From the NCBI RefSeq assembly GCF_001418655.1, contig NZ_LIQZ01000105.1, positions 1 to 64,000 of the forward strand: a stretch of DNA of 64,000 nt, given 5' to 3'. Below are positions 53,937 to 62,324 of the stretch, in pieces. The notes beneath the pieces were generated by a model. That model was not told where the DNA came from. It saw only the letters and a list, made by a program, of their open reading frames with translations, and made no database searches. Origin of the DNA: Streptomyces phaeochromogenes (GTDB taxonomy: Bacteria > Actinomycetota > Actinomycetes > Streptomycetales > Streptomycetaceae). The translations under genes and the position numbers were made by a program. The first letter of the stretch is position 1. Each line of letters begins with the position of its first letter.

Positions 53937-54160
53937 CGGAACTGGCGGACGCAGGCGTGGTGGAGCGGGAAGTCGCAGCAGGCTCTCCCGTGTCCGTCAC
54001 CTATCGCCTCACCGGAGGTGCTCAATGGCTCGGCCCGGGCATGGACGCCCTGAGAGTGTGGGCCGGTGCCCCCGTGAACGAGGGGGGTCAGTTGCTGCCG
54101 CGCACCGAGGCGGACGAGCCCGGCCGCGGCGTGAGCATGGACCGCGACGCGTCCGCCTGA
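53937..54160 (+). pseudogene. HxlR-type regulator C-terminal fragment
   Basis: ELADAGVVEREVAAGSPVSV, then TYRLTGGAQWLGPGMDALRV resembles the wing and last helix of HxlR family regulators. The recognition helix and N-terminus are missing at the junction with the hydrolase fragment, suggesting that both were cut by one rearrangement. Confidence 0.58.
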
Positions 54161-54164
54161 CACT

Positions 54165-54698
54165 TCACCCGCGCCTTCTCCCCGTGTGGTGTCGGTTCCT
54201 GCGGGCTTGGACGTGAACCGGTGGCCGAACTTGGCCGCGGTCGAGGAAGAGGCGGGCGAGGACGGGCCTGTAGAGCAGGGTGAACTCGTCTTCGCTGATC
54301 TGGATGCCCGAAGGCTCCAGCAGTTGGTTGAAGCCGGTGTGGCGGTCTTCGCTGATGCGGACGAGTGCCCGGGCGCTGTCGGGGTCGTGGTCGGCCTGAG
54401 CGGTGACGGCCAGTGCCGCGGTGCGTACGGCCGGGACGCTGACGCCGGCGCGCAGGCTTTTGAGCCAGGCGGTGGCCACGTCACGTACGTCGTTGCCTGG
54501 TTGGGGGTAGGTGCCGAGGTCGGGGCCTTCGAGGACGAGGTCGAAGAGGAGTGCGGCCCGGGTGGGCCAGTGCCGGTAGAGGGTCTGGCGGGTGACGTCG
54601 GCCCGCTCGGCGAGCAGGGCGTAGGTCAGCCCGGCCGGGCCGACCTGGGGCAGCAGTTCTCGTGCGACGGCCAGCACGCGGTTGCGGGTGCGCTGCAC
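54165..54698 (-). CDS. TetR family transcriptional regulator
   Basis: A 177-residue regulator. The helix-turn-helix is RTRNRVLAVARELLPQVGPA, then YALLAERADVTRQTLYRHWP. The C-terminal domain contains ISEDEFTLLYRPVLARLFLD and ends in an Arg-rich tail that looks shortened or shifted. GTG 54698 is the chosen start. It diverges from a broken SDR gene across the palindrome at 54860. Confidence 0.82.
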   Translation of the reverse strand: MQRTRNRVLAVARELLPQVGPAGLTYALLAERADVTRQTLYRHWPTRAALLFDLVLEGPDLGTYPQPGNDVRDVATAWLKSLRAGVSVPAVRTAALAVTAQADHDPDSARALVRISEDRHTGFNQLLEPSGIQISEDEFTLLYRPVLARLFLDRGQVRPPVHVQARRNRHHTGRRRG

Positions 54699-54859
54699 GC
54701 GCGGGTTGCCCGGGGTCGGCTGACGGCGATGGAGAGGCGTGACCGCGCACCTGGTGAGCGGTCACGCAGCAAACAGCGGCGCAGCCCCTCGGTCCCCCCC
54801 GGTCGCCCGCCGCGGCTCATCCGCCCCTCCGGTTCGCCGCTTCAGGCACTGGGAAAAGC

Positions 54860-54871
54860 TAAGGTGCCTTA
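54860..54871. promoter_or_regulatory. TAAGG-TG-CCTTA palindrome
   Basis: A short palindrome between the TetR gene and the divergent SDR fragment; likely the TetR operator of the former pair. Confidence 0.5.
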
Positions 54872-54922
54872 ATGAGTATCAAGCATTTGTCCGTGGGCAA
54901 GCTGCTGAATTACCATGTCGTC

Positions 54923-55135
54923 ATGACTAGGCCCCTTGCTCTGATAACAGGTGCTTCCTCTGGTATCGGTGCCGCGTATGCCCGCCTCCGCGCAGACGAC
55001 ATGGACTTCGTCCTGGTGGCCCGCCGCGCGGACCGCCTGGAGGACCAGCCCGCGGCACTCGACGCGCTGCTCGCCGCCGAAAGCGCCGTACTGTCCGGCG
55101 GCCGCCGTTCGGACCTCGCCTCCCGCTACCAGTAG
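54923..55135 (+). pseudogene. Truncated SDR gene
   Basis: [20 protein letters not shown], then [13 protein letters not shown] is the Rossmann start of a short-chain dehydrogenase. After about 45 residues the sequence becomes [20 protein letters not shown] and stops, without the NNAG, Ser or Tyr-Lys motifs. It has lost about 200 residues by internal deletion. Confidence 0.72.
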
Positions 55136-55198
55136 CCGCTGCCGCGGTGAGCCGACGTTCCGTGGACGTCGGAGCCAACAAATGAAGCGGAGATCGTC

Positions 55199-55591
55199 AT
55201 GGGCAGGTTCAACGCGCAGGAAGTCGCTTACCTGAGCGAACACATACTTGGGCGGCTCGCCACGACGGGTACGTCCGGCAAACCGCACGTGGTGCCCATC
55301 CGGTACCACTTCGATCCGGAGCGCGAGGTCATCAAGATCGGGGGGCGCGTCCTGGAAGGGCGCGGACAGGAGCGGCTCTACATCCGTCACCTCACGGTCA
55401 ACCCGCAGGCGGCGTTGGTGGTCGACGACGTGGCGGACGGGCAGACCTGGCAGCCGCGCGGGATCCTCATCAAGGGAGCAGCGGTCCTGCACACGGAGGG
55501 TGGCGAGGTACTGGGGCCGGGTTTCGGTCCGAACTGGGTCGAGGTGGTACCCAACTGGGCCACGTCTTGGAGCATCGACACCCCTGCATGA
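55199..55591 (+). CDS. PPOX-class (pyridoxamine phosphate oxidase-like) F420/flavin oxidoreductase
   Basis: A 130-residue split-barrel protein. FNAQEVAYLSEHILGRLATT, then GKPHVVPIRYHFDPEREVIK and LTVNPQAALVVDDV are typical of small actinobacterial PPOX proteins that bind F420 or FMN. ATG 55199 fits the domain start. It is followed 102 bp later by a quinone oxidoreductase gene in the same direction; the two could act in the same stress response. Confidence 0.88.
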   Translation: MGRFNAQEVAYLSEHILGRLATTGTSGKPHVVPIRYHFDPEREVIKIGGRVLEGRGQERLYIRHLTVNPQAALVVDDVADGQTWQPRGILIKGAAVLHTEGGEVLGPGFGPNWVEVVPNWATSWSIDTPA

Positions 55592-55693
55592 CAACCCACT
55601 GTTCGCGGTGGGCACGGCTGCTCAGCACCGTGCCGGACGACGCAAGCGACTGCGACTGTGCGGGAACGAGTCCCTCGGAACTGAGTTGGTGAC

Positions 55694-56641
55694 ATGAGTG
55701 AAGTAGTAGTGGCGAGTGCGTACGGAAATCCCGAGGTGCTGTCGGTGATCGATGTCGCCGTCCCGGACCCCGGGCCGGGCCAGGTGCGCATCACGGTCCG
55801 CGCCGCCGGGGTGAACCCCTTCGACCACAAGACGTACGACGGCACCTTCGGGACCGATCCGGCGAAGCTGCCGATGAGGCTCGGCGCCGAGGCGGCGGGT
55901 GTGGTGACCGCGGTGGGCGCCCACGCGAACGGCCCCGCAGGTCCGGTCGAGGTCGGCGACGAGGTGATCGCCTATCGTGCGCCCGGCGCGTACGCCGCCG
56001 AACTCGTCGTCCCGGCCTCGTCGGTGGTGCCGAAGCCCGCCGCGCTGTCCTGGGAGCAGGCCGCCGGCCTGATGGTCGTCGGCGTCACCGCCGCACACGT
56101 TCTCGATGCGATCGGTCTGGGCAAGGACGAGTCGGTGCTGATCCATGGTGCCGCCGGAGGAGTCGGCCTGATGGCCGTGCAGCTGGCGGTGGCGGGCGGC
56201 GCCACCGTCGTGGGAACGGCAAGCCCCGGCAAGCACGACATGCTGCGCGACCTGGGGGCGATTCCGATCGCGTACGGGCCCGGTCTGGCCGACCGGGTAC
56301 GCGCGGCAGCGCCGGACGGTGTCCACGCGGCGGCCGACCTGGTGGGCACCGACGAGGCGGTGGACGTCTCCGTGGAACTCGTGGCGGACCGTTCCCGCAT
56401 CGCCACCATCGCGGGGTTCGCGCGCGGGGCCCAGGCCGGCATCAAGCTGCTCGGTGGCGGGCCCGGCGCGGATCCGGGCACGGAGGTCCGGGCTGCCGCC
56501 CGACTGCGGCTCACCGAGGCCGCGGAGGCGGGGCGGCTGAACGTCCTGATCGCCGGCAGCTACCCGCTTCACGAAGCCGCTGCCGCCCATCGCCAGGTCA
56601 TGACCGGTCGCACCAGCGGGAAAATCGTCCTGGTGCCCTGA
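55694..56641 (+). CDS. NADP-dependent quinone oxidoreductase-like protein (MDR)
   Basis: A 315-residue zinc-free medium-chain dehydrogenase. The GroES-like half has VRAAGVNPFDHKTYDG, and VLIHGAAGGVGLMAVQLAVA is the NADPH motif near 150. The end, HRQVMTGRTSGKIVLV, is typical. ATG 55694 is the start. A very strong hairpin follows at 56709. Confidence 0.92.
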   Translation: MSEVVVASAYGNPEVLSVIDVAVPDPGPGQVRITVRAAGVNPFDHKTYDGTFGTDPAKLPMRLGAEAAGVVTAVGAHANGPAGPVEVGDEVIAYRAPGAYAAELVVPASSVVPKPAALSWEQAAGLMVVGVTAAHVLDAIGLGKDESVLIHGAAGGVGLMAVQLAVAGGATVVGTASPGKHDMLRDLGAIPIAYGPGLADRVRAAAPDGVHAAADLVGTDEAVDVSVELVADRSRIATIAGFARGAQAGIKLLGGGPGADPGTEVRAAARLRLTEAAEAGRLNVLIAGSYPLHEAAAAHRQVMTGRTSGKIVLVP

Positions 56642-56708
56642 CTCGACGGGACCGTGCTTTCGGCCGACGACCTCACGGACGCCGAAGTACCGGTCGGCAG
56701 ACCGAGAC

Positions 56709-56745
56709 GACTGTGTCCCCCCGCCACAGGTGGGGGGACACAGTC
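56709..56745. terminator. 14-bp perfect hairpin terminator
   Basis: GACTGTGTCCCCCC, a 9-base loop, then the exact complement. It lies 68 bp after the quinone oxidoreductase gene and separates it from the TetR gene. Confidence 0.85.
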
Positions 56746-56843
56746 ATGTCTACGCCATACAGCCATCTCGCAGGCTTCCGGGATGCCCGGCACCGTCGTG
56801 CCGCCGCTCTTTCGGCAAGAACGCTTCATTGCCGTCAGGCCGG

Positions 56844-56881
56844 TTCAGTTCGCTGACTACACTCAGTTGAGACGAGCTGAA
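56844..56881. promoter_or_regulatory. TTCAGTTCG/CGAGCTGAA inverted repeat
   Basis: Nine-base arms with one mismatch and a 20-base spacer precede the TetR start by about 20 bp. It is a candidate autoregulatory site. Confidence 0.42.
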
Positions 56882-56900
56882 CACATCAGAGGAGCCCGGA

Positions 56901-57479
56901 ATGCCGCGGAACCGCCAACAGATCCCCCGTGAAGAGCGGGCAGGTGATCTGCTGGCCGCGGCCACCGAGCTTTTCCTCGCCAAGGGGTACGACAAGACCA
57001 CGATGGCGGACATCAGTGCCGCCGCCGGGGTGGCCAGGGGCAACGTGTACTGGTACTTCGACTCGAAGGACGACATCTTCGCCGCGGTGATGGACCGGAT
57101 GCTCAGCCGCGAGATCCGTACCCTCAGTGCGGAGCAGGCGGGCGCCGACCCACTGAGCCGGCTGGTGCGGGGGCTGTCCGACATGCGCTATTCCCGGCCG
57201 CTGCACCAGGCCATGCACGACCGGCTTCCGCATTCGGAGGCGGTTCGGGCCGCCCACAACACCTTCCTGGGCTGGATCGTCGGACTGGTCGACGAGGTCA
57301 TGGCTGAACACGGCCTCGACGGCGACCCCGACATCGATGCCACGCTCCTCCGCGACACCGTGGTCACCGTGTTCGAAGGCGCGCACGTGCCCAATGACCG
57401 GAACCGACCGGCACACGAGATGCTCCGCTTCCTGTTGGAGTCCGTCCTGGCCGGGCGTTCACCGGTCAAGAGGGCGTGA
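56901..57479 (+). CDS. TetR family transcriptional regulator
   Basis: A 192-residue regulator. The helix-turn-helix is LLAAATELFLAKGYDKTTMA, then DISAAAGVARGNVYWYFDSK. The C-terminal ligand domain follows, with HQAMHDRLPHSEAVRAAHNT. ATG 56901 has AGAGGAG upstream. It ends 56 bp from the convergent aromatic hydroxylase gene and may control that cluster. Confidence 0.92.
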   Translation: MPRNRQQIPREERAGDLLAAATELFLAKGYDKTTMADISAAAGVARGNVYWYFDSKDDIFAAVMDRMLSREIRTLSAEQAGADPLSRLVRGLSDMRYSRPLHQAMHDRLPHSEAVRAAHNTFLGWIVGLVDEVMAEHGLDGDPDIDATLLRDTVVTVFEGAHVPNDRNRPAHEMLRFLLESVLAGRSPVKRA

Positions 57480-57535
57480 CCGCTGACCGTTGATCGCGGC
57501 GGGCTGGAGTCGCGACGGCCGGAGTTGGCGAGTGG

Positions 57536-59236
57536 TCAGAGTTGGCCGGTGGCGACTCCCGCCGACACCGCCCGCGTCTCCATGACCGAATCCGTGGCCG
57601 GATTCCCGGCCTCCGCCCCGCGCAGCCGGTCGAGTACAGCCCCGGGGTCGGCCGGGGCCTGCTCGCCCCGCCACCCGACATGCCCGTCGGGGCGGACCAG
57701 CACCAGCGGCCTCTCGTAGAGCCTCGCCGCGGCCGGATCGGTGAGGCGCAGCACCGTCAGCGGCACGCCACGATGGTGTGCGGCCTCCACCAGCGCGGAC
57801 GGGTCCGCCGGCCCCGAGACCACGAGCACGAACCCGCGGCCGAAGTGGTCGAGCACCGAGCCGCCGTCGGGCAGCCATACGTGCGGTGCGCGGCAACCGG
57901 GCCAGGTCGACGGGACGTAGTCGTCCGGCTCGTCGGGCGGCTCCGGAGTACCGTCCGGCACGCAGATCGGGGAGCCGCTGTAGCGGTATCCGAGCTGGAT
58001 GCCCGTGCAGCGGAACTCCTTGCCCCTCGACCGGCGGATCATCTCGCCCATCTCACCGCGGACCCGGTCGCCCTCCGCGTCCGCGCGCCCGAGTGCGGCG
58101 TCGGGTGCGAGCTCGGAGTCGGACCGCCAGTTGCTCGAAGCCTCCGTGACATTGCGGACGGCGATCGGCCGCCGCTCCGACTCGTAGCTGTCGAGCAGTG
58201 CGGGGGCCGCCCAGCCCTGAAGGACCGCGGCGAGCTTCCAGCCGAGGTCGACGGCGTCGCCGATCCCGGTGTTGGCACCGAAGCCTCCCTTGGGCCACAG
58301 CAGATGCGCCGAGTCACCCGCGAGGAACACCCGCCCCGCGCGGTAGCTGCGGGCCACGACGCAGTGCCCGCTCCAGGGCTGGGCGGCGAGTATCTCCACG
58401 TCGATGGGCGCACCTACGGCTTCCTGCACCCAGGCGACCGCGTCCCCGGGCTCCGGCTCTTGCTCCAGGTAGACCGAGAGCCGCCACTCGTCCACGCCGT
58501 TGACCACGGTGATGTACGGCCTGCGCGCCGACGACAGTGTGTGGATCTGCACCGCCGGGCCGCCCAACCGCTCCCGGAGCAGGGCCGCCAGTTGCGGCGC
58601 ACGGAAGTGCACCGCGAAGTTCTGGCCCTGCGCGAACATGCCCTCGAACTCGACGCCCAGCGTCCGCCGTACGCTGCTGCGGCCCCCGTCACAGGCCACG
58701 AGGTACGCGCCGGCCAGTGTCTCGGAGGCGCCGCTCTCCAGGTCACGCACCACGGCGAGGACACCGTCGGAGTCCTGCTCGAACGTCTCCAGGCGCGTGG
58801 CGAACCTGATCTCCACCGAGGGCAGACCTCGCGCCGTCCGTTCGAGCAACGGCAGGAACGAGAACTTGGACAGGAACGCGGGACCCTCCGGCGTCAGCGG
58901 GCCGTACACGCCGGGAGACCGGTTCGTGACACCGTAATCGAATTCGGCGAGTACGTGTCCCGTCACTGACGTGGCGAACACCGTGCGGTGCGGATAGTCC
59001 GTGGGGGGTGCCGACTCCGCGCGCGCCTCCTCCGCACAGCCCCAGCGCCGAAGGTGTTCCATGGTGCGGGAGAAGATCGCCTCGCCCGCCGGGAAGGGCA
59101 CGCGGCCGTCGCCTTGGTCGATCACCGTCACCGGCACACCGCGCCACCCCAGCTCGATCGCGAGCGAGAGGCCCACGGGGCCCGCCCCGACGACCAGGAC
59201 ACGCCGGGATTCGGCTCTTTCGTTGCGGTCAGACAC
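57536..59236 (-). CDS. FAD-dependent aromatic hydroxylase (MhpA/PgaE-like)
   Basis: A 566-residue flavoprotein hydroxylase. RVLVVGAGPVGLSLAIELGW binds FAD, YLVACDGGRSSVRR is the DG motif near 185, and VFLAGDSAHLLWPKGGFGAN is the GD motif near 310; a thioredoxin-like C-terminal domain ends the protein. This size class hydroxylates phenols or polyketide aromatics with NAD(P)H. It diverges from the NTF2, VOC and FAH operon across a pair of repeats. Confidence 0.92.
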   Translation of the reverse strand: MSDRNERAESRRVLVVGAGPVGLSLAIELGWRGVPVTVIDQGDGRVPFPAGEAIFSRTMEHLRRWGCAEEARAESAPPTDYPHRTVFATSVTGHVLAEFDYGVTNRSPGVYGPLTPEGPAFLSKFSFLPLLERTARGLPSVEIRFATRLETFEQDSDGVLAVVRDLESGASETLAGAYLVACDGGRSSVRRTLGVEFEGMFAQGQNFAVHFRAPQLAALLRERLGGPAVQIHTLSSARRPYITVVNGVDEWRLSVYLEQEPEPGDAVAWVQEAVGAPIDVEILAAQPWSGHCVVARSYRAGRVFLAGDSAHLLWPKGGFGANTGIGDAVDLGWKLAAVLQGWAAPALLDSYESERRPIAVRNVTEASSNWRSDSELAPDAALGRADAEGDRVRGEMGEMIRRSRGKEFRCTGIQLGYRYSGSPICVPDGTPEPPDEPDDYVPSTWPGCRAPHVWLPDGGSVLDHFGRGFVLVVSGPADPSALVEAAHHRGVPLTVLRLTDPAAARLYERPLVLVRPDGHVGWRGEQAPADPGAVLDRLRGAEAGNPATDSVMETRAVSAGVATGQL

Positions 59237-59283
59237 AGGGGACCTGCCTTCCTGAACACGGGTTGGATCAATCGCGACCCAAA

Positions 59284-59396
59284 CTCTTGAACCTGAGTCA
59301 GACTCGCATGTCCAGGCCGTTCTTTGGAAGAGCGATATGTATCAGGCATCTTTCGGCAAGGTGGGTGCGGTGTTACGCTTGACCCCAGTTCAAGAG
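59284..59396. promoter_or_regulatory. CTCTTGAAC inverted pair in the aromatic cluster control region
   Basis: CTCTTGAAC at 59284-59292 and its exact complement at 59388-59396 frame the divergent promoters. Extending inward, the two 16-base sites agree at 13 positions. CTTGA-7-TCAAG at 59378-59394 is a palindrome of its own. They look like two sites for one regulator controlling both directions. Confidence 0.58.
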
Positions 59397-59409
59397 ATAG
59401 GGGAACGTC

Positions 59410-59847
59410 GTGGTGTCTCCGGCGGATCGAAGCGATGCTGTGGGCCACTGTCGGGCCCTGGTCGTCAGCTACCACCGCGACATCGACAGCGGCCGGGCCA
59501 CCGCCGGGATCGGCGCGTTCGCCGACGACGCCGAGTTCGAGGCACACGGCCGGGTCTTCCGCGGACGGGACGAGATACTCGGCTTCCTCAAGGCGCGAGA
59601 GGCCGACACCGGACGGCAGACCGTCCATGTGCTCGCCAACGAGGTCGTCACCGGTCATGACGACGAGGACGACGGAAGTGGCCGCAAGCGGGTCGAGCTG
59701 CAGGCCATGGTCCTGCTGCACGTCCGGCAACCCGACGGCGCCTATGTCCTGGACCGCGTCCTCAACACCGTTCACCGGTTCCGCCACTCCGGCGGAGAGT
59801 GGCGGATCACGCGCCGCACTTCGAGGCCGCTGCACCCCACCGTCTGA
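59410..59847 (+). CDS. NTF2-like protein
   Basis: A 145-residue NTF2-fold protein: CRALVVSYHRDIDSGRATAG, then IGAFADDAEFEAHGRVFRGR and DEILGFLKAREADTGRQTVH, ending with WRITRRTSRPL. Such proteins occur in aromatic degradation and polyketide pathways as cyclases, isomerases or small hydroxylase subunits. GTG 59410 follows a weak ribosome binding site. First gene of the plus-strand aromatic operon. Confidence 0.87.
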   Translation: MVSPADRSDAVGHCRALVVSYHRDIDSGRATAGIGAFADDAEFEAHGRVFRGRDEILGFLKAREADTGRQTVHVLANEVVTGHDDEDDGSGRKRVELQAMVLLHVRQPDGAYVLDRVLNTVHRFRHSGGEWRITRRTSRPLHPTV

Positions 59848-59867
59848 CGGACAAGGAGTCCCTCACG

Positions 59868-60515
59868 ATGACGACCACCCCCCAGAGCACGGCCGCCCCC
59901 GCGGCCACCGAGACACAGGCCGTCGCGCTGCAGATTGCCGAACTCGTACTCAAGACCGGCCGCTACGACGACATGGCCGCCTTCTACACATACGTACTGG
60001 GACACGGCCCGTTCTACGAGCGGACCCCGGACCCCGACGCCCCGCCGCGTCCCGCGGGGATGCCCGAACGGGCGGTCGATGTCCGACTGGGCTTCTTCCG
60101 TGTGCATGACGCCCCGCACGGCAGCCAGGTCCTCGCGCTGTTCGGCATCGACAGCCTGATCGGGACCGACGCGTCAGGGCCGGGCCTGCATCACTTCCAG
60201 TTCGGCGTCGGCTCGCTCGGTGAACTGGTCACCCAGTACGAGCACATGGCGTCCCTGGGTGCGCGCCCGCACCGTGCCGCCAACCACGGCCAGGCCACCA
60301 GCTTCTACTACCGCGACCCGGACGGGAACATCGTCGAGTTCTCCTGCGCCAACTTCGCCACCACGGAGGAGGAGGTGGCCTTCATGTCCGGCCCCGTCTT
60401 CGCGGCGAACCCCTCCGGCCTGGAGCTCAACGCCGAGCGCTTTGTCGCCCGCTACCGCGCCGGTGACCCCAAGGACGAGTTGCTGCGCCTCGACAACCAG
60501 GCGGTGGCCCTGTGA
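59868..60515 (+). CDS. VOC family protein (extradiol dioxygenase-like)
   Basis: A 215-residue vicinal-oxygen-chelate protein. ALQIAELVLKTGRYDDMAAF begins the first beta-alpha module; GLHHFQFGVG contains a likely metal His; TSFYYRDPDGNIVEFSCANF contains the Glu ligand. The size suits type I extradiol dioxygenase relatives or isomerases. ATG 59868 has AAGGAG 9 bp upstream. It overlaps the next gene as GTGA. Confidence 0.9.
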   Translation: MTTTPQSTAAPAATETQAVALQIAELVLKTGRYDDMAAFYTYVLGHGPFYERTPDPDAPPRPAGMPERAVDVRLGFFRVHDAPHGSQVLALFGIDSLIGTDASGPGLHHFQFGVGSLGELVTQYEHMASLGARPHRAANHGQATSFYYRDPDGNIVEFSCANFATTEEEVAFMSGPVFAANPSGLELNAERFVARYRAGDPKDELLRLDNQAVAL

Positions 60516-61351
60516 CCAGGCTCGTCAGCACGGCCAAGGGGATCGGCAGGCTGGAGGACGACGGTGAGACCGTCGCCCTCCTCGACCTCGACGCGACCGA
60601 CCTCGGTGCGGCCCTGCAGTCCGGACTCGACATCGCGTCCATCGCCACGGCCACGGTCCGCGACCGGATACCCATGGCCCAGGCCCAGCTCGCCGCGCCC
60701 GTCCCCAGGCCCTCCAAGATCTGGGCGGTGGGTTACGCGTACGCCGGTCACCGCACGGAAGTGGGGTACGCCGGCACGGCGGAGGACCCGGTCATCTTCC
60801 TGAAGGCCCCGTCCTCGGTGATCGGCACCGGAGAGCGGATCCGCTTCCCGAAGGCCGCCCCGGACGAGGTCGACTACGAAGGCGAACTCGCGGTCGTCAT
60901 CGGCAGGCGCGCCACCGACGTGCCGGAAGCGGACGCGTACTCGTTCGTCGCCGGCTTCACGATCTGCAACGACGTCAGCGCGCGCGATGTCCAGAAGGGA
61001 CGCGTTCCCGGCCGGGCTGCCAACGTCACCGCGGCCAAGAGCTTCGACACCTTCACCCCCATGGGCCCCGCCCTGGCCACGCTCGACGAGTTCGCCGATC
61101 CTGGTGACCTGCACCTGCGTACCTGGGTCGCGGGCGAGCTCCGCCAGGACGCGCGTACCTCCCAGCTCATTCACCCGGTTCCCGCGCTGGTCTCCTACCT
61201 GTCGCGGCAGACGACCCTCGAACCCGGCGACGTGATCGCCACCGGAACCCCGGCCGGAGTGGGGCACAAACGAGGCCTGTTCCTGCGGTCCGGGGACGAG
61301 GTCCGGATCGAGATCGAGGGCATCGGCACCCTCGCGAACACCTGCGCCTGA
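60512..61351 (+). CDS. Fumarylacetoacetate hydrolase family protein
   Basis: A 279-residue FAH-fold enzyme. PSKIWAVGYAYAGHRTEVGY starts the domain, DEVDYEGELAVVIGRRATDV has the metal-binding Glu residues, GFTICNDVSARDVQ carries Asp, and IATGTPAGVGHKRG is the late signature. Relatives hydrolyse or hydrate 2-hydroxymuconate-type ring-cleavage products. It is coupled to the VOC gene, so the two may act on successive intermediates. Confidence 0.93.
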   Translation: MTRLVSTAKGIGRLEDDGETVALLDLDATDLGAALQSGLDIASIATATVRDRIPMAQAQLAAPVPRPSKIWAVGYAYAGHRTEVGYAGTAEDPVIFLKAPSSVIGTGERIRFPKAAPDEVDYEGELAVVIGRRATDVPEADAYSFVAGFTICNDVSARDVQKGRVPGRAANVTAAKSFDTFTPMGPALATLDEFADPGDLHLRTWVAGELRQDARTSQLIHPVPALVSYLSRQTTLEPGDVIATGTPAGVGHKRGLFLRSGDEVRIEIEGIGTLANTCA

Positions 61352-61461
61352 CGCGGGGAGGCCACCCTGAGGATGCCGGAGCCGTGGCGTCCTGGAAGTC
61401 GGCAATAGTCAATTCTGGCGGCCATCGCAGGTGCGAGGGCCCAGTCGTAGGAGGCAATCAG

Positions 61462-62205
61462 GTGACCAGCGATCCCAAGAGCAGTTTCGGCGGCGGAAAC
61501 CCGTGGGACCACATTCAGCCGTGGGACGAGGAAATCTTCGGGAAGGAAGTCCACGACGGCACCCTGCAGAACAAGTGGGGGACCGCCGTGTCGATCGCCG
61601 GCGGGCTGCCCTACATCTGGAGGGAGCTGGCCCGGCCGATCTCCGAAATCGTCTATGGCCTCCTCGAACTCCGCGCCGGAGACAAGGTCCTGCTCATCGG
61701 CGAGGGCATCGCCCCCGCGGGGTGGGTGGAAGACATGCGGGAGATCGTCGGACCGGACGGCGTCGTGGATGAGGTGGAGATCATCCACGAGGGGCGCAAG
61801 GCGGTCCTGGGCAAGCTCCCCGGGCGGAACGGCCAGACCGGCTGCTGGCGCTGGGACTACGCCGACTCGAAGGCCGACGAGCAGTACGACTGCGTCGCGG
61901 TGCTCCAGGCGACCCAGCACTGCGACGACTGGGAAGAGGCGGCCAGGGACCTGCTGCGCGTGATGAAACCGGGCCGCCGCATCGTGCTGGCCGAGTCGGT
62001 CCTGAAGGGGCCGACGTTCACCGCACGCATCAACTCCGACGTCCATCTCCGGCAATGGTTCGACAAGCTGTTTCAGCAGGTCTCCGTGGAAGACATTCCC
62101 TACTGGTCCGGCGAAGAGGTCCGCGAAGCATTCGGGGACACCGTCGACAGTCCGCAGCTGCTGGAATGGCGCGGAATCGAGATGTTCTGGGGACGAAAGA
62201 AATAA
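61462..62205 (+). CDS. SAM-dependent methyltransferase
   Basis: A 247-residue class I methyltransferase. LRAGDKVLLIGEGIAPAGWV is motif I near residue 75, DCVAVLQATQHCDDWEEAAR is motif II, and LLRVMKPGRRIVLAESVLKG is motif III. The N-terminal WDHIQPWDEEIFGKEV and the C-terminal QVSVEDIPYWSGEEV resemble methyltransferases of secondary metabolism. GTG 61462 has GGAGG 8 bp upstream. Its presence suggests that the cluster also tailors a product and is not purely catabolic. Confidence 0.86.
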   Translation: MTSDPKSSFGGGNPWDHIQPWDEEIFGKEVHDGTLQNKWGTAVSIAGGLPYIWRELARPISEIVYGLLELRAGDKVLLIGEGIAPAGWVEDMREIVGPDGVVDEVEIIHEGRKAVLGKLPGRNGQTGCWRWDYADSKADEQYDCVAVLQATQHCDDWEEAARDLLRVMKPGRRIVLAESVLKGPTFTARINSDVHLRQWFDKLFQQVSVEDIPYWSGEEVREAFGDTVDSPQLLEWRGIEMFWGRKK

Positions 62206-62324
62206 CAGCGTCGCCAGCACCGAAATCGTTCCGAAGAGACCCCGATCCTGCCGAGTTCCCGCAGCGGGATCGGCTGACAACCTGAGCCGCATCAAGCGAC
62301 GCCACCCCGAACGAGGAGGTAGCC

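Noticed and set aside
57542-58969. A 475-codon plus-strand frame over the aromatic hydroxylase
   Set aside because: It is antisense to a gene with clear FAD-binding, DG and GD motifs and has no domain of its own.
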